Shown: positions 1 to 8,363, counted from the first letter of the stretch. The stretch: DNA of 57,513 nucleotides from Ruminococcus sp. (GCA_017395925.1 JAFQNJ010000035.1:1-57513), one strand, 5' to 3'. The notes: generated by a model not told the origin, from the letters alone. Numbers and translations are program-made.

Positions 1-2
1 AA

Positions 3-374
3 TTACTTAAGCTCAACCTCTGCGCCAGCCTCTTCGAGCTTAGCCTTGAGAGCCTCAGCGTCATCCTTAGAGATACCCTCTTTGAGAGCCTTGGGAGCGT
101 TGTCAACAACTTCCTTTGCTTCCTTAAGACCGAGACCTGTAGCCTCACGAACTGCCTTGATAACAGCAATCTTGTTAGCACCAGCAGACTTAAGAACTAC
201 GTCGAACTCTGTCTTCTCTTCCTCTGCAGCAGCTGCTGCAACGGGACCTGCAACTGCAACTGCAGCAGCAGCGGATACGCCGAACTCATCCTCTACAGCG
301 TGTACGAGCTCAGAAAGCTCGAGAACTGTGAGGCCTTTAAGTGTTTCAATGATAGAAGTAATCTTCTCAGACAT
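3..374 (-). CDS. rplL: 50S ribosomal protein L7/L12
   Basis: Stalk protein of the large ribosomal subunit that recruits translational GTPases. At 123 residues it has the family length: an N-terminal dimerisation helix, an Ala-rich hinge at about residues 37-52, and a C-terminal domain containing [19 protein letters not shown]. The ATG at 374 is preferred because GGAGG lies 7 nt upstream; an in-frame TTG 15 nt earlier would swallow that site. It is the last visible gene of the leftward operon and follows rplJ by 53 nt. The rpoB expected downstream would lie beyond the left edge. Confidence 0.97.
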   Translation of the reverse strand: MSEKITSIIETLKGLTVLELSELVHAVEDEFGVSAAAAVAVAGPVAAAAAEEEKTEFDVVLKSAGANKIAVIKAVREATGLGLKEAKEVVDNAPKALKEGISKDDAEALKAKLEEAGAEVELK

Positions 375-427
375 TTTAGTAACCTCCAATAATAAATAGT
401 TATTTTTTAATTAATGTGGGGAGCAGA

Positions 428-1024
428 TTATTCTGCTGCCTCTGTTGCAGGAGCTTCCTCTGCGGGAGCCTCTGCTACCTCTGCAGGAGCTGTCTCTTCA
501 GCTGCTGCGGGAGCTTCGCATGCCTCTACGCCACCCTTATCAACGATAGCCTGGATAGCACGTGCAAAGCTTGCGATGGGTGCCTGGAATGCACCGAGAA
601 CGTTTGCGAGAAGGATCTCTCTGGAGGGCAGCTTGGAGAGCTCTGTGATTTTATCCATAGAGATAACCTGGCCGTCCATGTAACCGCCCTTGACAGTGAA
701 GCCTGTCTTGGACTTGTCAGCAAAACCGCAAAGAATCTTTGCAGCAGCTACATAGTCGTCATCGCTGGTAGCGATAGCGGTTGTACCGGAAAGATGCTGG
801 TCAAGGTCACTGAGACCTGTCTCGGCAAAAGCTCTTGTGAGAAGGGTGTTCTTGATAACTGTGTACTCAACACCTGCCTCACGGAGTTCTTTTCTGAGCT
901 TGGTATCGTCTGCAACGCTGATACCTTCGTAAGAAACAAGCAGACCTGTGCAGGACTTATTAAGTCTTTCGGTAAGTTCAGCAACAAGCTGTTTCTTCTG
1001 CTCTAAAACTTTCTGACTGGGCAA
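428..1024 (-). CDS. rplJ: 50S ribosomal protein L10
   Basis: Anchors the L7/L12 dimers to 23S rRNA; 198 residues with an Ala/Glu-rich acidic C-terminal tail. I place the start at TTG 1024 (MPSQKVLEQKKQ), 8 nt after GGAGG. This gives the usual L10 N-terminus, whereas the GTG at 1033 overlaps the ribosome binding site itself. The gene is preceded by a recognisable L10 leader RNA with a terminator-like hairpin, so the rplJ-rplL pair is probably autoregulated by the L10-L12 complex. Confidence 0.96.
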   Translation of the reverse strand: MPSQKVLEQKKQLVAELTERLNKSCTGLLVSYEGISVADDTKLRKELREAGVEYTVIKNTLLTRAFAETGLSDLDQHLSGTTAIATSDDDYVAAAKILCGFADKSKTGFTVKGGYMDGQVISMDKITELSKLPSREILLANVLGAFQAPIASFARAIQAIVDKGGVEACEAPAAAEETAPAEVAEAPAEEAPATEAAE

Positions 1025-1060
1025 TGATTTCACCTCCGTTAATTTATAACGCAGTTCATA

Positions 1061-1190
1061 AAAAGAGCCTCTTCACAAAGGAAGAGGCGGGAAATACAAA
1101 ATAAATTTGTAAATGCTTCTTCCTCGGCAGGTAAGGCATAAGCCTGTTACGCATAAATGCACCTGCTGTCTTTAGAACAGCGATTTTATA
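1061..1190 (-). ncRNA. L10 leader (ribosomal protein autoregulatory RNA)
   Basis: The 5' UTR of rplJ-rplL carries the hallmark L10-leader elements on the minus strand: GACAGCAGGTG (1160-1170) and, after a stem, CCTGCCGAGGAAG around 1118-1132. A hairpin AGCCTCTTC/GAAGAGGC with a T-run (about 1061-1090) follows and looks like the attenuator. In Firmicutes this RNA binds the L10-L12 complex and reduces expression of the pair. The motif match is clear by eye; exact boundaries are approximate. Confidence 0.88.
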
Positions 1191-1239
1191 TATTCATCTG
1201 CAAAGCAGTGAATAACCTGTTTTTCCGCAAAAGCGGAGA

Positions 1240-1953
1240 TTAGCCGTTGTTAGCAGCTGTAGCTGTGAACTTGTTGGGGTTGAGCTTAACGCTGGGACCC
1301 ATTGTAGAAGCTACTGCGCAGGAACGGATGTACTGACCCTTTGCTGCAGCAGGCTTAGCCTTAACGATAGCATCCATAAGAGTCTCAAGGTTCTCCTGAA
1401 GCTTCTCTTTACCGAATGATACCTTGCCGATAGGGCAGTGAATGATGTTTGTCTTGTCAAGACGGTACTCGATCTTACCAGCCTTAGCCTCTTTGATAGC
1501 CTTAGCGATGTCGGTAGTAACTGTACCTGCCTTGGGGTTAGGCATAAGACCACGGGGACCGAGGATCTTACCGAGACGACCTACAAGGCCCATGCAGTCA
1601 GGAGTTGTGATGAGAACGTCGAAGTCCATCCAACCTTCCTGCTGAATCTTCTGAGTCATATCCTCTGCGCCAACAAAGTCTGCGCCTGCCTCCTGAGCTG
1701 CCTTCTCGTTGTCGCCCTTGCAGATAGCCAGAACGCGAACGTCCTTACCTGTACCGTTGGGGAGAACGATAGCGCCACGAACCTGCTGGTCAGCGTGACG
1801 TGAGTCAACACCAAGCTTTACATGAAGTTCAACTGTCTCGTCAAACTTTGCGGTAGCAGCCTTGGTGCAGAGCTCAAGAGCTTCGTCTGTATCATATAAT
1901 TTGCTTCTGTCGATGAGCTTTGCGCTGTCGACATACTTTTTACCGTGTTTCAT
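1240..1953 (-). CDS. rplA: 50S ribosomal protein L1
   Basis: L1-stalk protein involved in tRNA exit and usually a translational repressor of its own operon. The 237 residues match the family length. Recognisable stretches are [19 protein letters not shown], the [20 protein letters not shown] signature, and [14 protein letters not shown]. Start ATG at 1953 has TGGAGGAAATAATCTT upstream. It lies between rplK and the L10 leader in the canonical order. Confidence 0.97.
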   Translation of the reverse strand: MKHGKKYVDSAKLIDRSKLYDTDEALELCTKAATAKFDETVELHVKLGVDSRHADQQVRGAIVLPNGTGKDVRVLAICKGDNEKAAQEAGADFVGAEDMTQKIQQEGWMDFDVLITTPDCMGLVGRLGKILGPRGLMPNPKAGTVTTDIAKAIKEAKAGKIEYRLDKTNIIHCPIGKVSFGKEKLQENLETLMDAIVKAKPAAAKGQYIRSCAVASTMGPSVKLNPNKFTATAANNG

Positions 1954-2023
1954 AAGATTATTTCCTCCATTGTTAGGTGGTTAAGCGGATAGTTCCTCCC
2001 ACCCGGATAAATTAGCGTGCTAA

Positions 2024-2449
2024 TCAGTCTTCAACAGTAACGCCCATGCTGCGAGCTGTACCTGCGATCATGCTCATAGCACTCTCGATGGAAGCAGCGT
2101 TGAGGTCGGGCATCTTTGTCTCTGCAATCTTTCTGATCTGCTCGCTGGAAATCTTTGCAACCTTGTTCTTGTTAGGAACACCGGAAGCCTTGTCAATACC
2201 GCAAGCCTTCTTGATGAGAACCGCTGCAGGGGGAGTCTTTGTGATAAATGAGAAAGATCTGTCTGCATAAACGGTGATAACGACAGGGATAATCATACCG
2301 ATGTCGTTCTTTGTGCGCTCGTTAAAATCCTTTGTGAACGCAACGATGTTAACGCCGTGCTGACCGAGAGCCGGTCCTACAGGCGGTGCCGGAGTAGCTT
2401 TTCCGGCGGGAATCTGAAGCTTAATAAAGCCGATTACCTTCTGAGCCAT
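2024..2449 (-). CDS. rplK: 50S ribosomal protein L11
   Basis: Component of the GTPase-associated centre. The 141-residue product starts [18 protein letters not shown] and contains [15 protein letters not shown], typical of L11. An upstream in-frame extension from 2491 was rejected because conservation begins at the ATG at 2449, which has GGAGG 11 nt upstream. It is in an operon with nusG (128 nt upstream) and rplA (70 nt downstream). Confidence 0.97.
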   Translation of the reverse strand: MAQKVIGFIKLQIPAGKATPAPPVGPALGQHGVNIVAFTKDFNERTKNDIGMIIPVVITVYADRSFSFITKTPPAAVLIKKACGIDKASGVPNKNKVAKISSEQIRKIAETKMPDLNAASIESAMSMIAGTARSMGVTVED

Positions 2450-2577
2450 TGCTTGTTGCACCTCCAAAATTCGTGGTTGATGGCGGAACATTCAAATTCA
2501 GATTATGTTCCTCCCACAAGGGACTTTTAATGCCCCTCAAGTTTAAGAACGCAAGCGTTCCTAAATTACCTAACTGA

Positions 2578-3108
2578 TTATTCCGTGAAGAGTTCAGCCT
2601 GATTCAGCTCAAACTCAACAGGGGTTTCACGTCCGAACATAGAAACTGTAACGCGGACGTAGTTTTTGTCGACAGAAAGCTCGTCTACAACGCCGATGAA
2701 ATCCTCCAGAGGACCATCGATGATGCGGACAGTATCGCCGACCTTGTACGAGACCTCAACTACACGAGTCTCGACGCCCATTCTGTAAACCTCTGCCTCT
2801 GTAAGGGGCACGGGCTTGGAAGAAGGGCCGACAAATCCGGTACATCCGCGGATGTTGCGGACAACGTACCATGTTTCATCGGTATAGATCATCTTGACGA
2901 AAACGTAACCGGGATAGAGTTTGCGCTCTACCTCCTTGGTTTTGTCGTCCTTAATCTCGGTGACAATCTCGGTGGGAACCTTGACTTCGAAGATCATATC
3001 CTGAAGGTTTCTGTTCTCAACGGTGGTCATAAGATTGGACGCAACCTTGTTCTCGTACCCTGAATAGGTATGGACTACATACCATCTTGCCTCATCGGAC
3101 ACAGTCAA
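2578..3108 (-). CDS. nusG: Transcription termination/antitermination factor NusG
   Basis: Elongation factor that binds RNA polymerase and couples it to ribosomes or Rho. The 176 residues show the NGN domain (WYVVHTYSGYENKVASNL, then PGYVFVKM), the WYVVRNIRGCTGFVG segment, and a C-terminal KOW domain (GDTVRIIDGPLEDFIGVV). TTG at 3108 follows GAGAGG and is the likely start; GTG 3102 is an alternative. Sits between secE and rplK, as is standard. Confidence 0.96.
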   Translation of the reverse strand: MTVSDEARWYVVHTYSGYENKVASNLMTTVENRNLQDMIFEVKVPTEIVTEIKDDKTKEVERKLYPGYVFVKMIYTDETWYVVRNIRGCTGFVGPSSKPVPLTEAEVYRMGVETRVVEVSYKVGDTVRIIDGPLEDFIGVVDELSVDKNYVRVTVSMFGRETPVEFELNQAELFTE

Positions 3109-3149
3109 CTCATCCTCTCAAAAAAAGTTAAGCCAAAACAGTGTTCGGA

Positions 3150-3368
3150 TTAGCCTGCTTTGATGTCAATGAGACCGAGCAGTGCATAGAGACCCTGATC
3201 CAGGCCGTAGATGAAAAGACCTACAACAAGGATAACCAGCAGAACGATACCAAAGTTCTTGGTAGTCTGTGAGAATGTGGGCCAAGTGATCTTTTTCAGC
3301 TCGCCGATGCACTCACGAAGATACTTGAAGAATCTCGCAAAAACATTCTTTTTCTTTTTCTCAGCCAT
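3150..3368 (-). CDS. secE: Preprotein translocase subunit SecE
   Basis: Single-span SecE of the SecYEG channel, 72 residues. A basic N-terminus (MAEKKKKN) is followed by the conserved amphipathic segment RECIGELKKITWPTFSQT and one membrane helix at about residues 40-64. It lies between rpmG and nusG, the classic arrangement. Confidence 0.95.
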   Translation of the reverse strand: MAEKKKKNVFARFFKYLRECIGELKKITWPTFSQTTKNFGIVLLVILVVGLFIYGLDQGLYALLGLIDIKAG

Positions 3369-3383
3369 GTTTTGCCTCCGTGA

Positions 3384-3533
3384 TTACTTTGTTTCCCTGT
3401 GCAGAGTATGCTTGCGGCAGAATCTGCAGTACTTGTTCATTTCAAGTCTGTCGGGATCATTCTTCTTGTTCTTCATGGTGTTGTAGTTGCGTTGTTTGCA
3501 CTCTGTGCATGCCAGAACAATTTTTACTCTCAT
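3384..3533 (-). CDS. rpmG: 50S ribosomal protein L33
   Basis: A 49-residue gene read directly from the minus strand: [18 protein letters not shown], then a lysine/asparagine-rich loop, then [16 protein letters not shown]. The two CxxC pairs (CTEC and CRFC) make it the zinc-binding form of L33. GGGAGGTG lies 8 nt upstream of ATG 3533. It is the first gene of the secE-nusG-rpl operon and is 15 nt upstream of secE. Confidence 0.96.
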   Translation of the reverse strand: MRVKIVLACTECKQRNYNTMKNKKNDPDRLEMNKYCRFCRKHTLHRETK

Positions 3534-3623
3534 AATAACGGCACCTCCCGTGTTTTTTCGGAAATATTCCAGCCTCCCTCAAAAAGGGCACAAAAAAATA
3601 AGCCCCTTTTCCGAGGTAGAAAC

Positions 3624-3652
3624 ATTGTATCACAACTTTTTCAAGTAGTCAA
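3624..3652 (-). promoter_or_regulatory. Promoter P1 of the rpmG-secE-nusG-rpl operon
   Basis: Minus strand: -35 TTGACT (3647-3652), 17-nt spacer, -10 TACAAT (3624-3629). This is a near-consensus sigma-A promoter about 90 nt upstream of rpmG, positioned to drive the ribosomal protein operon. Confidence 0.85.
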
Positions 3653-3710
3653 CACTTTTTTGCTAAAATTTTTCTATATGTGCCAAGTCTGTGATTTTGC
3701 ACTATATAAT

Positions 3711-3739
3711 AGTATATACATCCCATCCACATCTGTCAA
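3711..3739 (-). promoter_or_regulatory. Promoter P2 (upstream tandem) of the ribosomal operon
   Basis: Minus strand: perfect -35 TTGACA (3734-3739), 17-nt spacer, -10 TATACT (3711-3716). It lies about 87 nt upstream of P1 and faces the same way. Tandem promoters are common for ribosomal operons. Confidence 0.75.
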
Positions 3740-3747
3740 TTCGCCCT

Positions 3748-3775
3748 TTTACAGAGAGAAAATTTGTGATATACT
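3748..3775 (+). promoter_or_regulatory. Promoter of the FliB-like gene
   Basis: Plus strand: TTTACA (3748-3753), 16-nt spacer, TATACT (3770-3775), 24 nt upstream of the TTG start at 3800. It is divergent from, and nearly adjacent to, ribosomal promoter P2. Confidence 0.6.
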
Positions 3776-3799
3776 TTAAATATTGAGAGGTGATTTTCA

Positions 3800-4729
3800 T
3801 TGCACGTATACCCTGACTATTACAAGAACTTCAGATGCATTGCCCACAAGTGCCGCCACAACTGCTGTATCGGCTGGGAAATCGGCATTGACGAGGACAC
3901 TCTGGCAAAATACCGAAGCACAGAGGGAACCCTTGGGGAGAGGCTCAGACAACACACAGACCCCGCAGATGCCTGCTTTATCCTGCCTGAGAGTAAACGG
4001 TGTCCCTTCCTCAACAGTTGCAACCTCTGCGACATTATCATTGAGGGCGGCGAGGAGATGCTCTCTGTAATCTGCCGTGAGCACCCCAGATTTCACACAA
4101 GTCTTCCGGGGAGAGTTGAATCGGGGCTTGGGCTGTGCTGCGAGGAGGCGGCAAGGATAATTCTCTCAAACAAATCTCCCGTGACCTTTATCTGTGAGGG
4201 CGGCGGGGACAACTGCGAGGATGAGATTATTCTCCTTCGGGACAGGATAATCGGGATTCTCCAAAACCGCAGTATCTCTGTTGATGAAAGAATTTCACGG
4301 ATGCTCACCCTCTCAAAGAGAGAAGCTCCTTCGGGCACGCTTTCAGACCGGGCGGACTTTTTACTCTCACTGGAGAGGCTTAATGAGAGTTGGACGGATA
4401 TGCTTCTGCTCCTGAAAGACAAGGGCGACGAAGCGGATATGAGCACCTTCGACCTCTTTATGAAAGAGCGTGAGTACGAGTACGAGCAGTTTCTGGTTTA
4501 CTTAATCTACAGGCATTTCGCGGTGTTCTCCACCTTGGAGGAAGCCGCCTGCGTTGCGTCATTTGCGGCACTCTGCTATCGGATTATCAAGACTCTGGGT
4601 GCAGTTATCTTCGCTCAGAAAGGGAGTTTCACCCTTGAGGACCAAGTGGAGCTTGTACGGCTCTTCTCCTCGGAGGTGGAATACTCCGACGAAAACCTCA
4701 CCGCGGTGCTGGAGGAATTATTCATTTAA
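3800..4729 (+). CDS. FliB-like lysine-N-methylase family cysteine-cluster protein
   Basis: 309 residues. The N-terminus YPDYYKNFRCIAHKCRHNCC is characteristic of proteins annotated as flagellin lysine-N-methylase (FliB-like). Cysteines occur as C-x4-C-x3-CC, CPFLNSCNLC, VICREHPRF and GLCCEE, consistent with a metal or Fe-S cluster. TTG 3800 follows GAGAGG by 9 nt. No flagellar gene is visible, so a role in flagellin methylation is unsupported here and the true substrate is unknown. It is monocistronic or co-transcribed with mscS 84 nt downstream. Confidence 0.75.
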   Translation: MHVYPDYYKNFRCIAHKCRHNCCIGWEIGIDEDTLAKYRSTEGTLGERLRQHTDPADACFILPESKRCPFLNSCNLCDIIIEGGEEMLSVICREHPRFHTSLPGRVESGLGLCCEEAARIILSNKSPVTFICEGGGDNCEDEIILLRDRIIGILQNRSISVDERISRMLTLSKREAPSGTLSDRADFLLSLERLNESWTDMLLLLKDKGDEADMSTFDLFMKEREYEYEQFLVYLIYRHFAVFSTLEEAACVASFAALCYRIIKTLGAVIFAQKGSFTLEDQVELVRLFSSEVEYSDENLTAVLEELFI

Positions 4730-4813
4730 TGTTTACAGATTTTTGTCAATTCCGATATTGCCTTTTCCCCCACTATCCTATATACTTATCGAAAAATTCA
4801 AGGAGATGATTTT

Positions 4814-5635
4814 ATGAATTGGGAAGAAATTTTATCAAATCTTTTTGAAAAATCCGTTGAATTCCTGTCAAGCTGGGGCATCAAGCTGCTTATTGCAATC
4901 TTTGTACTTATCATCGGCATCAAGCTGGTGAAGTTAGCCAGCAAGTGGATAAAGACATCCAAGAAACTTGACAAGGTGGACGACAGCCTGCGCTCGTTTC
5001 TGGCAAGTTTCTCAAACCTTGTGCTCTACTTCGTTCTGGTAATCACCGTGGCAATGATACTGGGCGTTCCTGCCACCTCATTCATCACCATACTCGCCTC
5101 CTGCGGTGTGGCTGTGGGTCTGGCACTTCAGGGCGCACTCTCCAACTTTGCTGGAGGGCTGATGATTCTCTTCTTCAAGCCCTTCAAGGTCGGCGACTAC
5201 ATTGAGGCATCGGGTGAATCAGGCACAGTTGTGGGCATTTCCGTTGTCTACACCGAAATTCTCACCCCCGACAACAAGCGAATTACCATTCCCAACGGCA
5301 CCCTGACAAATTCCGTTATCGAAAACTGCTCCGCAGAGGACACAAGACGTGTTGACCTTGCCATAAATGCAGACTACGGCTCAGACATCAAGACGGTAAA
5401 AGAGGTTATCAGCTCGGTTATCGCCGCCCATCCCCTTGCCTTCAAGGACCCTGCTCCCATGGTGAGGGTTTCTGACCACGCAGACAGTGCTGTCACCTAC
5501 ACTGTCAGGGTCTGGTGCAAGAGCGAGGACTACTGGACTCTCCATTTTGATCTGATGGAGGGCATCAAGGAAGCCTTCGACAAAAACGGCATCAGAATCC
5601 CCTACCCCCAGATGGACGTCCACGTTACAAAATAA
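4814..5635 (+). CDS. mscS: Small-conductance mechanosensitive channel (MscS family)
   Basis: Releases osmolytes on hypo-osmotic shock. 273 residues with an N-terminal hydrophobic helix (about 20-42), a second (about 65-88), and the pore-lining TM3 with the Gly/Ala-rich pattern VGLALQGALSNFAGGLMIL at about 105-125. A beta domain (FKVGDYIEASGESGTVVGI, PNGTLTNSVIENCS) and a C-terminal alpha/beta domain ending IPYPQMDVHV follow. AAGGAG is 8 nt upstream of ATG 4814. A bidirectional terminator follows. Confidence 0.93.
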   Translation: MNWEEILSNLFEKSVEFLSSWGIKLLIAIFVLIIGIKLVKLASKWIKTSKKLDKVDDSLRSFLASFSNLVLYFVLVITVAMILGVPATSFITILASCGVAVGLALQGALSNFAGGLMILFFKPFKVGDYIEASGESGTVVGISVVYTEILTPDNKRITIPNGTLTNSVIENCSAEDTRRVDLAINADYGSDIKTVKEVISSVIAAHPLAFKDPAPMVRVSDHADSAVTYTVRVWCKSEDYWTLHFDLMEGIKEAFDKNGIRIPYPQMDVHVTK

Positions 5636-5647
5636 ACACACATCAAA

Positions 5648-5686
5648 AAAGCTCTCCCTGCGCCAAGCGTGCACAAGGAGAGCTTT
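5648..5686. terminator. Bidirectional terminator between mscS and ktrA
   Basis: Inverted repeat AAAGCTCTCC (5648-5657) / GGAGAGCTTT (5677-5686), with A-run and T-rich flanks. It can end both the rightward mscS transcript and the leftward ktr operon. Confidence 0.8.
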
Positions 5687-5703
5687 GTTATTTTACTCAC
5701 AAA

Positions 5704-6351
5704 TCAGATATGGAAGCACTTCTGAATCGCCTTGTATTCCCCGAGGACAAGCAATGTCTTGTCAGCGGTGAGAACCGTGTCGGGGGTAATGACCATGTTC
5801 ATCTTTCCCTGATTCTTTGTTGCCAGAATGTTGATGTTGTACTTCTTTCTGATGTCTATCTGTCCGATGCTCATTCCTAGCCACGACTTAGGCACAGTCA
5901 CCTCAAATATGGAATGTTCATCATCCAGCTTTATATAATCCAGAATGTGGTCGGCGCTGTATCGGATAGCGGTCCATTTTGCCATCTGCTTCTCGGGATA
6001 CACCACCTCATCGGCACCGTTACGAAGGAGGAATTTCTCCTGAAAGTCCTGCTCTGCACGGGACACAACAAACCTTGCACCCAGCTCCTTGAGAAGGGAC
6101 GTGGTCTCCAGAGAGCTCTGAAAATCATTTCCGATGGCAACTATGCAGACGTCATAGTTATCAACTCCCAAATCCCGAAGGAACTCCTCCTTGGTGCTGT
6201 CGCCTATCTGTGCATTGGTAACAAGAGGAAGCACAGCGTTGACTCTCTCCTCGTCACTGTCCACCGCCATAACCTCGTGGTCCAGCTTATTGAGCTGCTC
6301 TGCCACGTGACGGCCGAATTTTCCGAGACCTATAAGCAATATAGTTTTCAT
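5704..6351 (-). CDS. ktrA: Potassium uptake regulatory subunit (KtrA/TrkA, RCK)
   Basis: Cytosolic gating ring subunit of a Ktr potassium transporter. 215 residues: RCK_N Rossmann domain (MKTILLIGLGKFGRHVAEQL with GxGxxG, acidic D32 ending beta 2) and an RCK_C ligand domain from about 135. The single-RCK length fits KtrA rather than double-length TrkA. Start ATG has GGAG about 9 nt upstream. It lies 13 nt downstream of the channel subunit gene, so the two form an operon. Confidence 0.93.
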   Translation of the reverse strand: MKTILLIGLGKFGRHVAEQLNKLDHEVMAVDSDEERVNAVLPLVTNAQIGDSTKEEFLRDLGVDNYDVCIVAIGNDFQSSLETTSLLKELGARFVVSRAEQDFQEKFLLRNGADEVVYPEKQMAKWTAIRYSADHILDYIKLDDEHSIFEVTVPKSWLGMSIGQIDIRKKYNINILATKNQGKMNMVITPDTVLTADKTLLVLGEYKAIQKCFHI

Positions 6352-6364
6352 TTTCTTAAACTCC

Positions 6365-7711
6365 TTAACCTACCGTAATTTTTTCCTGAGGCAGCTTCGA
6401 GAGGCTGCTGTTTTTGCCTGAAAGTGCCGCATATATGAGGGTAAGTCCTCCTACCCTGCCAAAAAACATAAGCGCAATGAGGATTATTCTGGACCATAAT
6501 GAAAGCTCGGGCGTAATTCCCAGAGTGAGACCCACCGTACCTACTGCCGAGGCGGTCTCAAACAAGCACTCCCCCAGAGAAAGCCCCTCTATCACACTTA
6601 TCACACCTGCGGATAAGAAGCAGAGGGTCATATACATCACAAGGATAACCCCTGCGTTTCTCATCGCAGAATGCTCCACGCGTCTACCGAAGAAATGTGC
6701 GTCTTCCTTACGGCGGAAGGTAGCAAATGCGCTTGAAAAAAGCACCGCTACGGTGGTGGTCTTCATACCGCCTGCGGTGGAGCCGGGAGAACCGCCGATA
6801 AGCATCAGAATTATCATCACCAGCTTGCCCGTTCCTGTGAGAGCACTTAAATTCTCGGTGTTAAAGCCCGCCGTTCTGGGGGTCACCGCCTGAAAGAGAG
6901 AGCTCTGTATCCTCTGCCACAGAGGAAGCGACGAATATTCGAGGAAAAAGTAAATAATTGCAGGAACAACAATGAGTATGGCAGAGGTCACAAGTATAAC
7001 CTTGCTCTGCATACGGTATTTCCTGAATCTCCACTTGTGGTTAAGGACATCCTCCCAAGTGAGAAATCCCAGTCCGCCCAATATAATCAGAAGCATTATA
7101 ACCCCCGTCACAAAGGGATTGTAAGCATAAGAGGCCAGGGACTGAAACTGTGCATCTGGAGTGCCCATAAGGTCAAAGCCTGCATTGCAAAAGGCGGATA
7201 TGGAGTGAAAGAAGGACATCCATACTCCCCGAAGTCCGAAATCCTTTACAAAAGAAGGCATCAGAAGCAAGGCACCTGCAAGCTCTACTATGAGGGTGGC
7301 TCTGAGGATAAAGCCCGTGAGCCTCACAATGCCGCCCACCTTGGGAGCCGACATTGCCTCCTGCATGGTGCTTCTCTGCATCAGTCCGATTTTTCTGCCC
7401 GAGAGAAGGGCGAAGGTCGCCGCCACCGTCACAACCCCCAGTCCCCCAATCTGAATCAGGGTTATTATCACACCCTGTCCGAAGGCTGACCAGTACGTGG
7501 CTGTGTCCTTCACGACAAGTCCCGTAACGCACACCGCGGAGGTGGCGGTAAAGAGAGCATCGGAGAATGGTGTCAGCACACCGCTTTTGGAGGATATGGG
7601 GAGCATCAGCAGAAGTGTGCCCAGAAGTATCACTCCCGCAAATCCCAGAATAATTATCTGAAAGGTGCTGAGTTTTTTCTTGATATGTAACTTGTTCGGT
7701 TTCTTTTCCAT
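6365..7711 (-). CDS. ktrB: Potassium uptake channel subunit (KtrB/TrkH)
   Basis: Membrane K+ translocating subunit, 448 residues with repeated membrane-pore-membrane units. Selectivity-filter-like segments are TSAVCVTGLVVKD, FCNAGFDLMG, GSPGSTAGGMKTTT and ASAVGTVGLTLGI, one in each of four repeats. ATG 7711 has AGGAG 7 nt upstream; an ATG 42 nt earlier lacks this. Partner of the RCK gene immediately downstream. Confidence 0.94.
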   Translation of the reverse strand: MEKKPNKLHIKKKLSTFQIIILGFAGVILLGTLLLMLPISSKSGVLTPFSDALFTATSAVCVTGLVVKDTATYWSAFGQGVIITLIQIGGLGVVTVAATFALLSGRKIGLMQRSTMQEAMSAPKVGGIVRLTGFILRATLIVELAGALLLMPSFVKDFGLRGVWMSFFHSISAFCNAGFDLMGTPDAQFQSLASYAYNPFVTGVIMLLIILGGLGFLTWEDVLNHKWRFRKYRMQSKVILVTSAILIVVPAIIYFFLEYSSLPLWQRIQSSLFQAVTPRTAGFNTENLSALTGTGKLVMIILMLIGGSPGSTAGGMKTTTVAVLFSSAFATFRRKEDAHFFGRRVEHSAMRNAGVILVMYMTLCFLSAGVISVIEGLSLGECLFETASAVGTVGLTLGITPELSLWSRIILIALMFFGRVGGLTLIYAALSGKNSSLSKLPQEKITVG

Positions 7712-7773
7712 AGTTTCACTCCTGAAAAAGGAAAATCTCTCCCCACGCATCAAAGGGGAAAAACGATATATGT

Positions 7774-7802
7774 ATTATACCACCCGAAAATGCAATTAAC
7801 AA
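7774..7802 (-). promoter_or_regulatory. Promoter of ktrB-ktrA
   Basis: Minus strand: TTGTTA (7797-7802), 17-nt spacer, TATAAT (7774-7779), 62 nt upstream of the ktrB start. Confidence 0.65.
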
Positions 7803-7937
7803 TAGTAAGTTTTGAAAGACATTCCGACACTCACAGATTTCCTGTGGGGCGGGCGAAGTTTCTCTTGCCGCTCTGCAAAGAAAAAGCCATCGCTGCACCA
7901 TTATTACACAAATTACTTCACCGCAGTTGCGAGAATA

Positions 7938-7966
7938 TTTACATCAAAAATGCGGTGTGGTATAAT
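7938..7966 (+). promoter_or_regulatory. Promoter of the small orphan gene
   Basis: Plus strand: TTTACA (7938-7943), 17-nt spacer, perfect -10 TATAAT (7961-7966), 23 nt before the ATG at 7990. Confidence 0.75.
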
Positions 7967-7989
7967 GAAATAAAGTGAGGTGTGTTAAC

Positions 7990-8208
7990 ATGACAAGACC
8001 TAAATTTTTAGAACTATGCAACAAACAGAACATTTCACTTAATCTTGTTCATTTTGAAAATTCCGTTGCAGACGGATATTACATAATTAAAAACTATTCT
8101 CGCTGGGAAGTCTTTTACCGCGAACGCGGAAAAGATTACGATTGTATTGGTTTTCCCTCTGAAAGTGATGCATTAGAATATTTGCTTAAAAAGTTATTAA
8201 AGGCTTGA
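7990..8208 (+). CDS. Small hypothetical protein (72 aa)
   Basis: Not recognised. 72 residues, no signal peptide or membrane span, rich in aromatic residues (YYIIKNYSRWEVFYRE), ending in a Leu/Lys helix (YLLKKLLKA). The gene has a strong promoter, a GAGGTG ribosome binding site 7 nt before the ATG, and a terminator hairpin that overlaps the stop codon, so it is a complete single-gene unit. Its AT-rich codon use differs from the ktr genes and resembles the adjacent MerR gene, suggesting arrival in the same segment. Confidence 0.7.
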   Translation: MTRPKFLELCNKQNISLNLVHFENSVADGYYIIKNYSRWEVFYRERGKDYDCIGFPSESDALEYLLKKLLKA

Positions 8209-8230
8209 CCGGTTTGGTCAAGCCTTTTGC
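8200..8230 (+). terminator. Terminator of the small orphan gene
   Basis: Perfect inverted repeat AAGGCTTGACC (8200-8210) / GGTCAAGCCTT (8216-8226) followed by T residues. The TGA stop codon lies inside the left arm. Confidence 0.85.
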
Positions 8231-8231
8231 G

Positions 8232-8363
8232 TTAGAATAAAGTAGTTATCCAATAAATAATTCCGTATATTACCGATGCCGATACACCATATACTATGAC
8301 GGGTCCTGCGATGGTAAACATCTTGGCGCAAAAACCACTGCTGTCAATATAGGACACACGATT
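8232..8363 (-). pseudogene. Remnant of a spoVAC 3' end
   Basis: Reading leftward, this stretch encodes KMFTIAGPVIVYGVSASV (8324-8271), then IYGIIYW and a short tail to a stop at 8232. It matches the C-terminus of the intact SpoVAC at 9687 almost residue for residue. A partial S-S-G-F match lies upstream, with about five codons missing between them, and a TAG at 8364-8366 closes the frame. No start or ribosome binding site is present. I read it as a truncated, diverged second copy separated from the intact gene by the MerR-family gene. Confidence 0.8.

Noticed and set aside
2450..2491. N-terminal extension of L11 from an upstream in-frame start
   Set aside because: The extension contains the ribosome binding site and is not part of any L11 protein.
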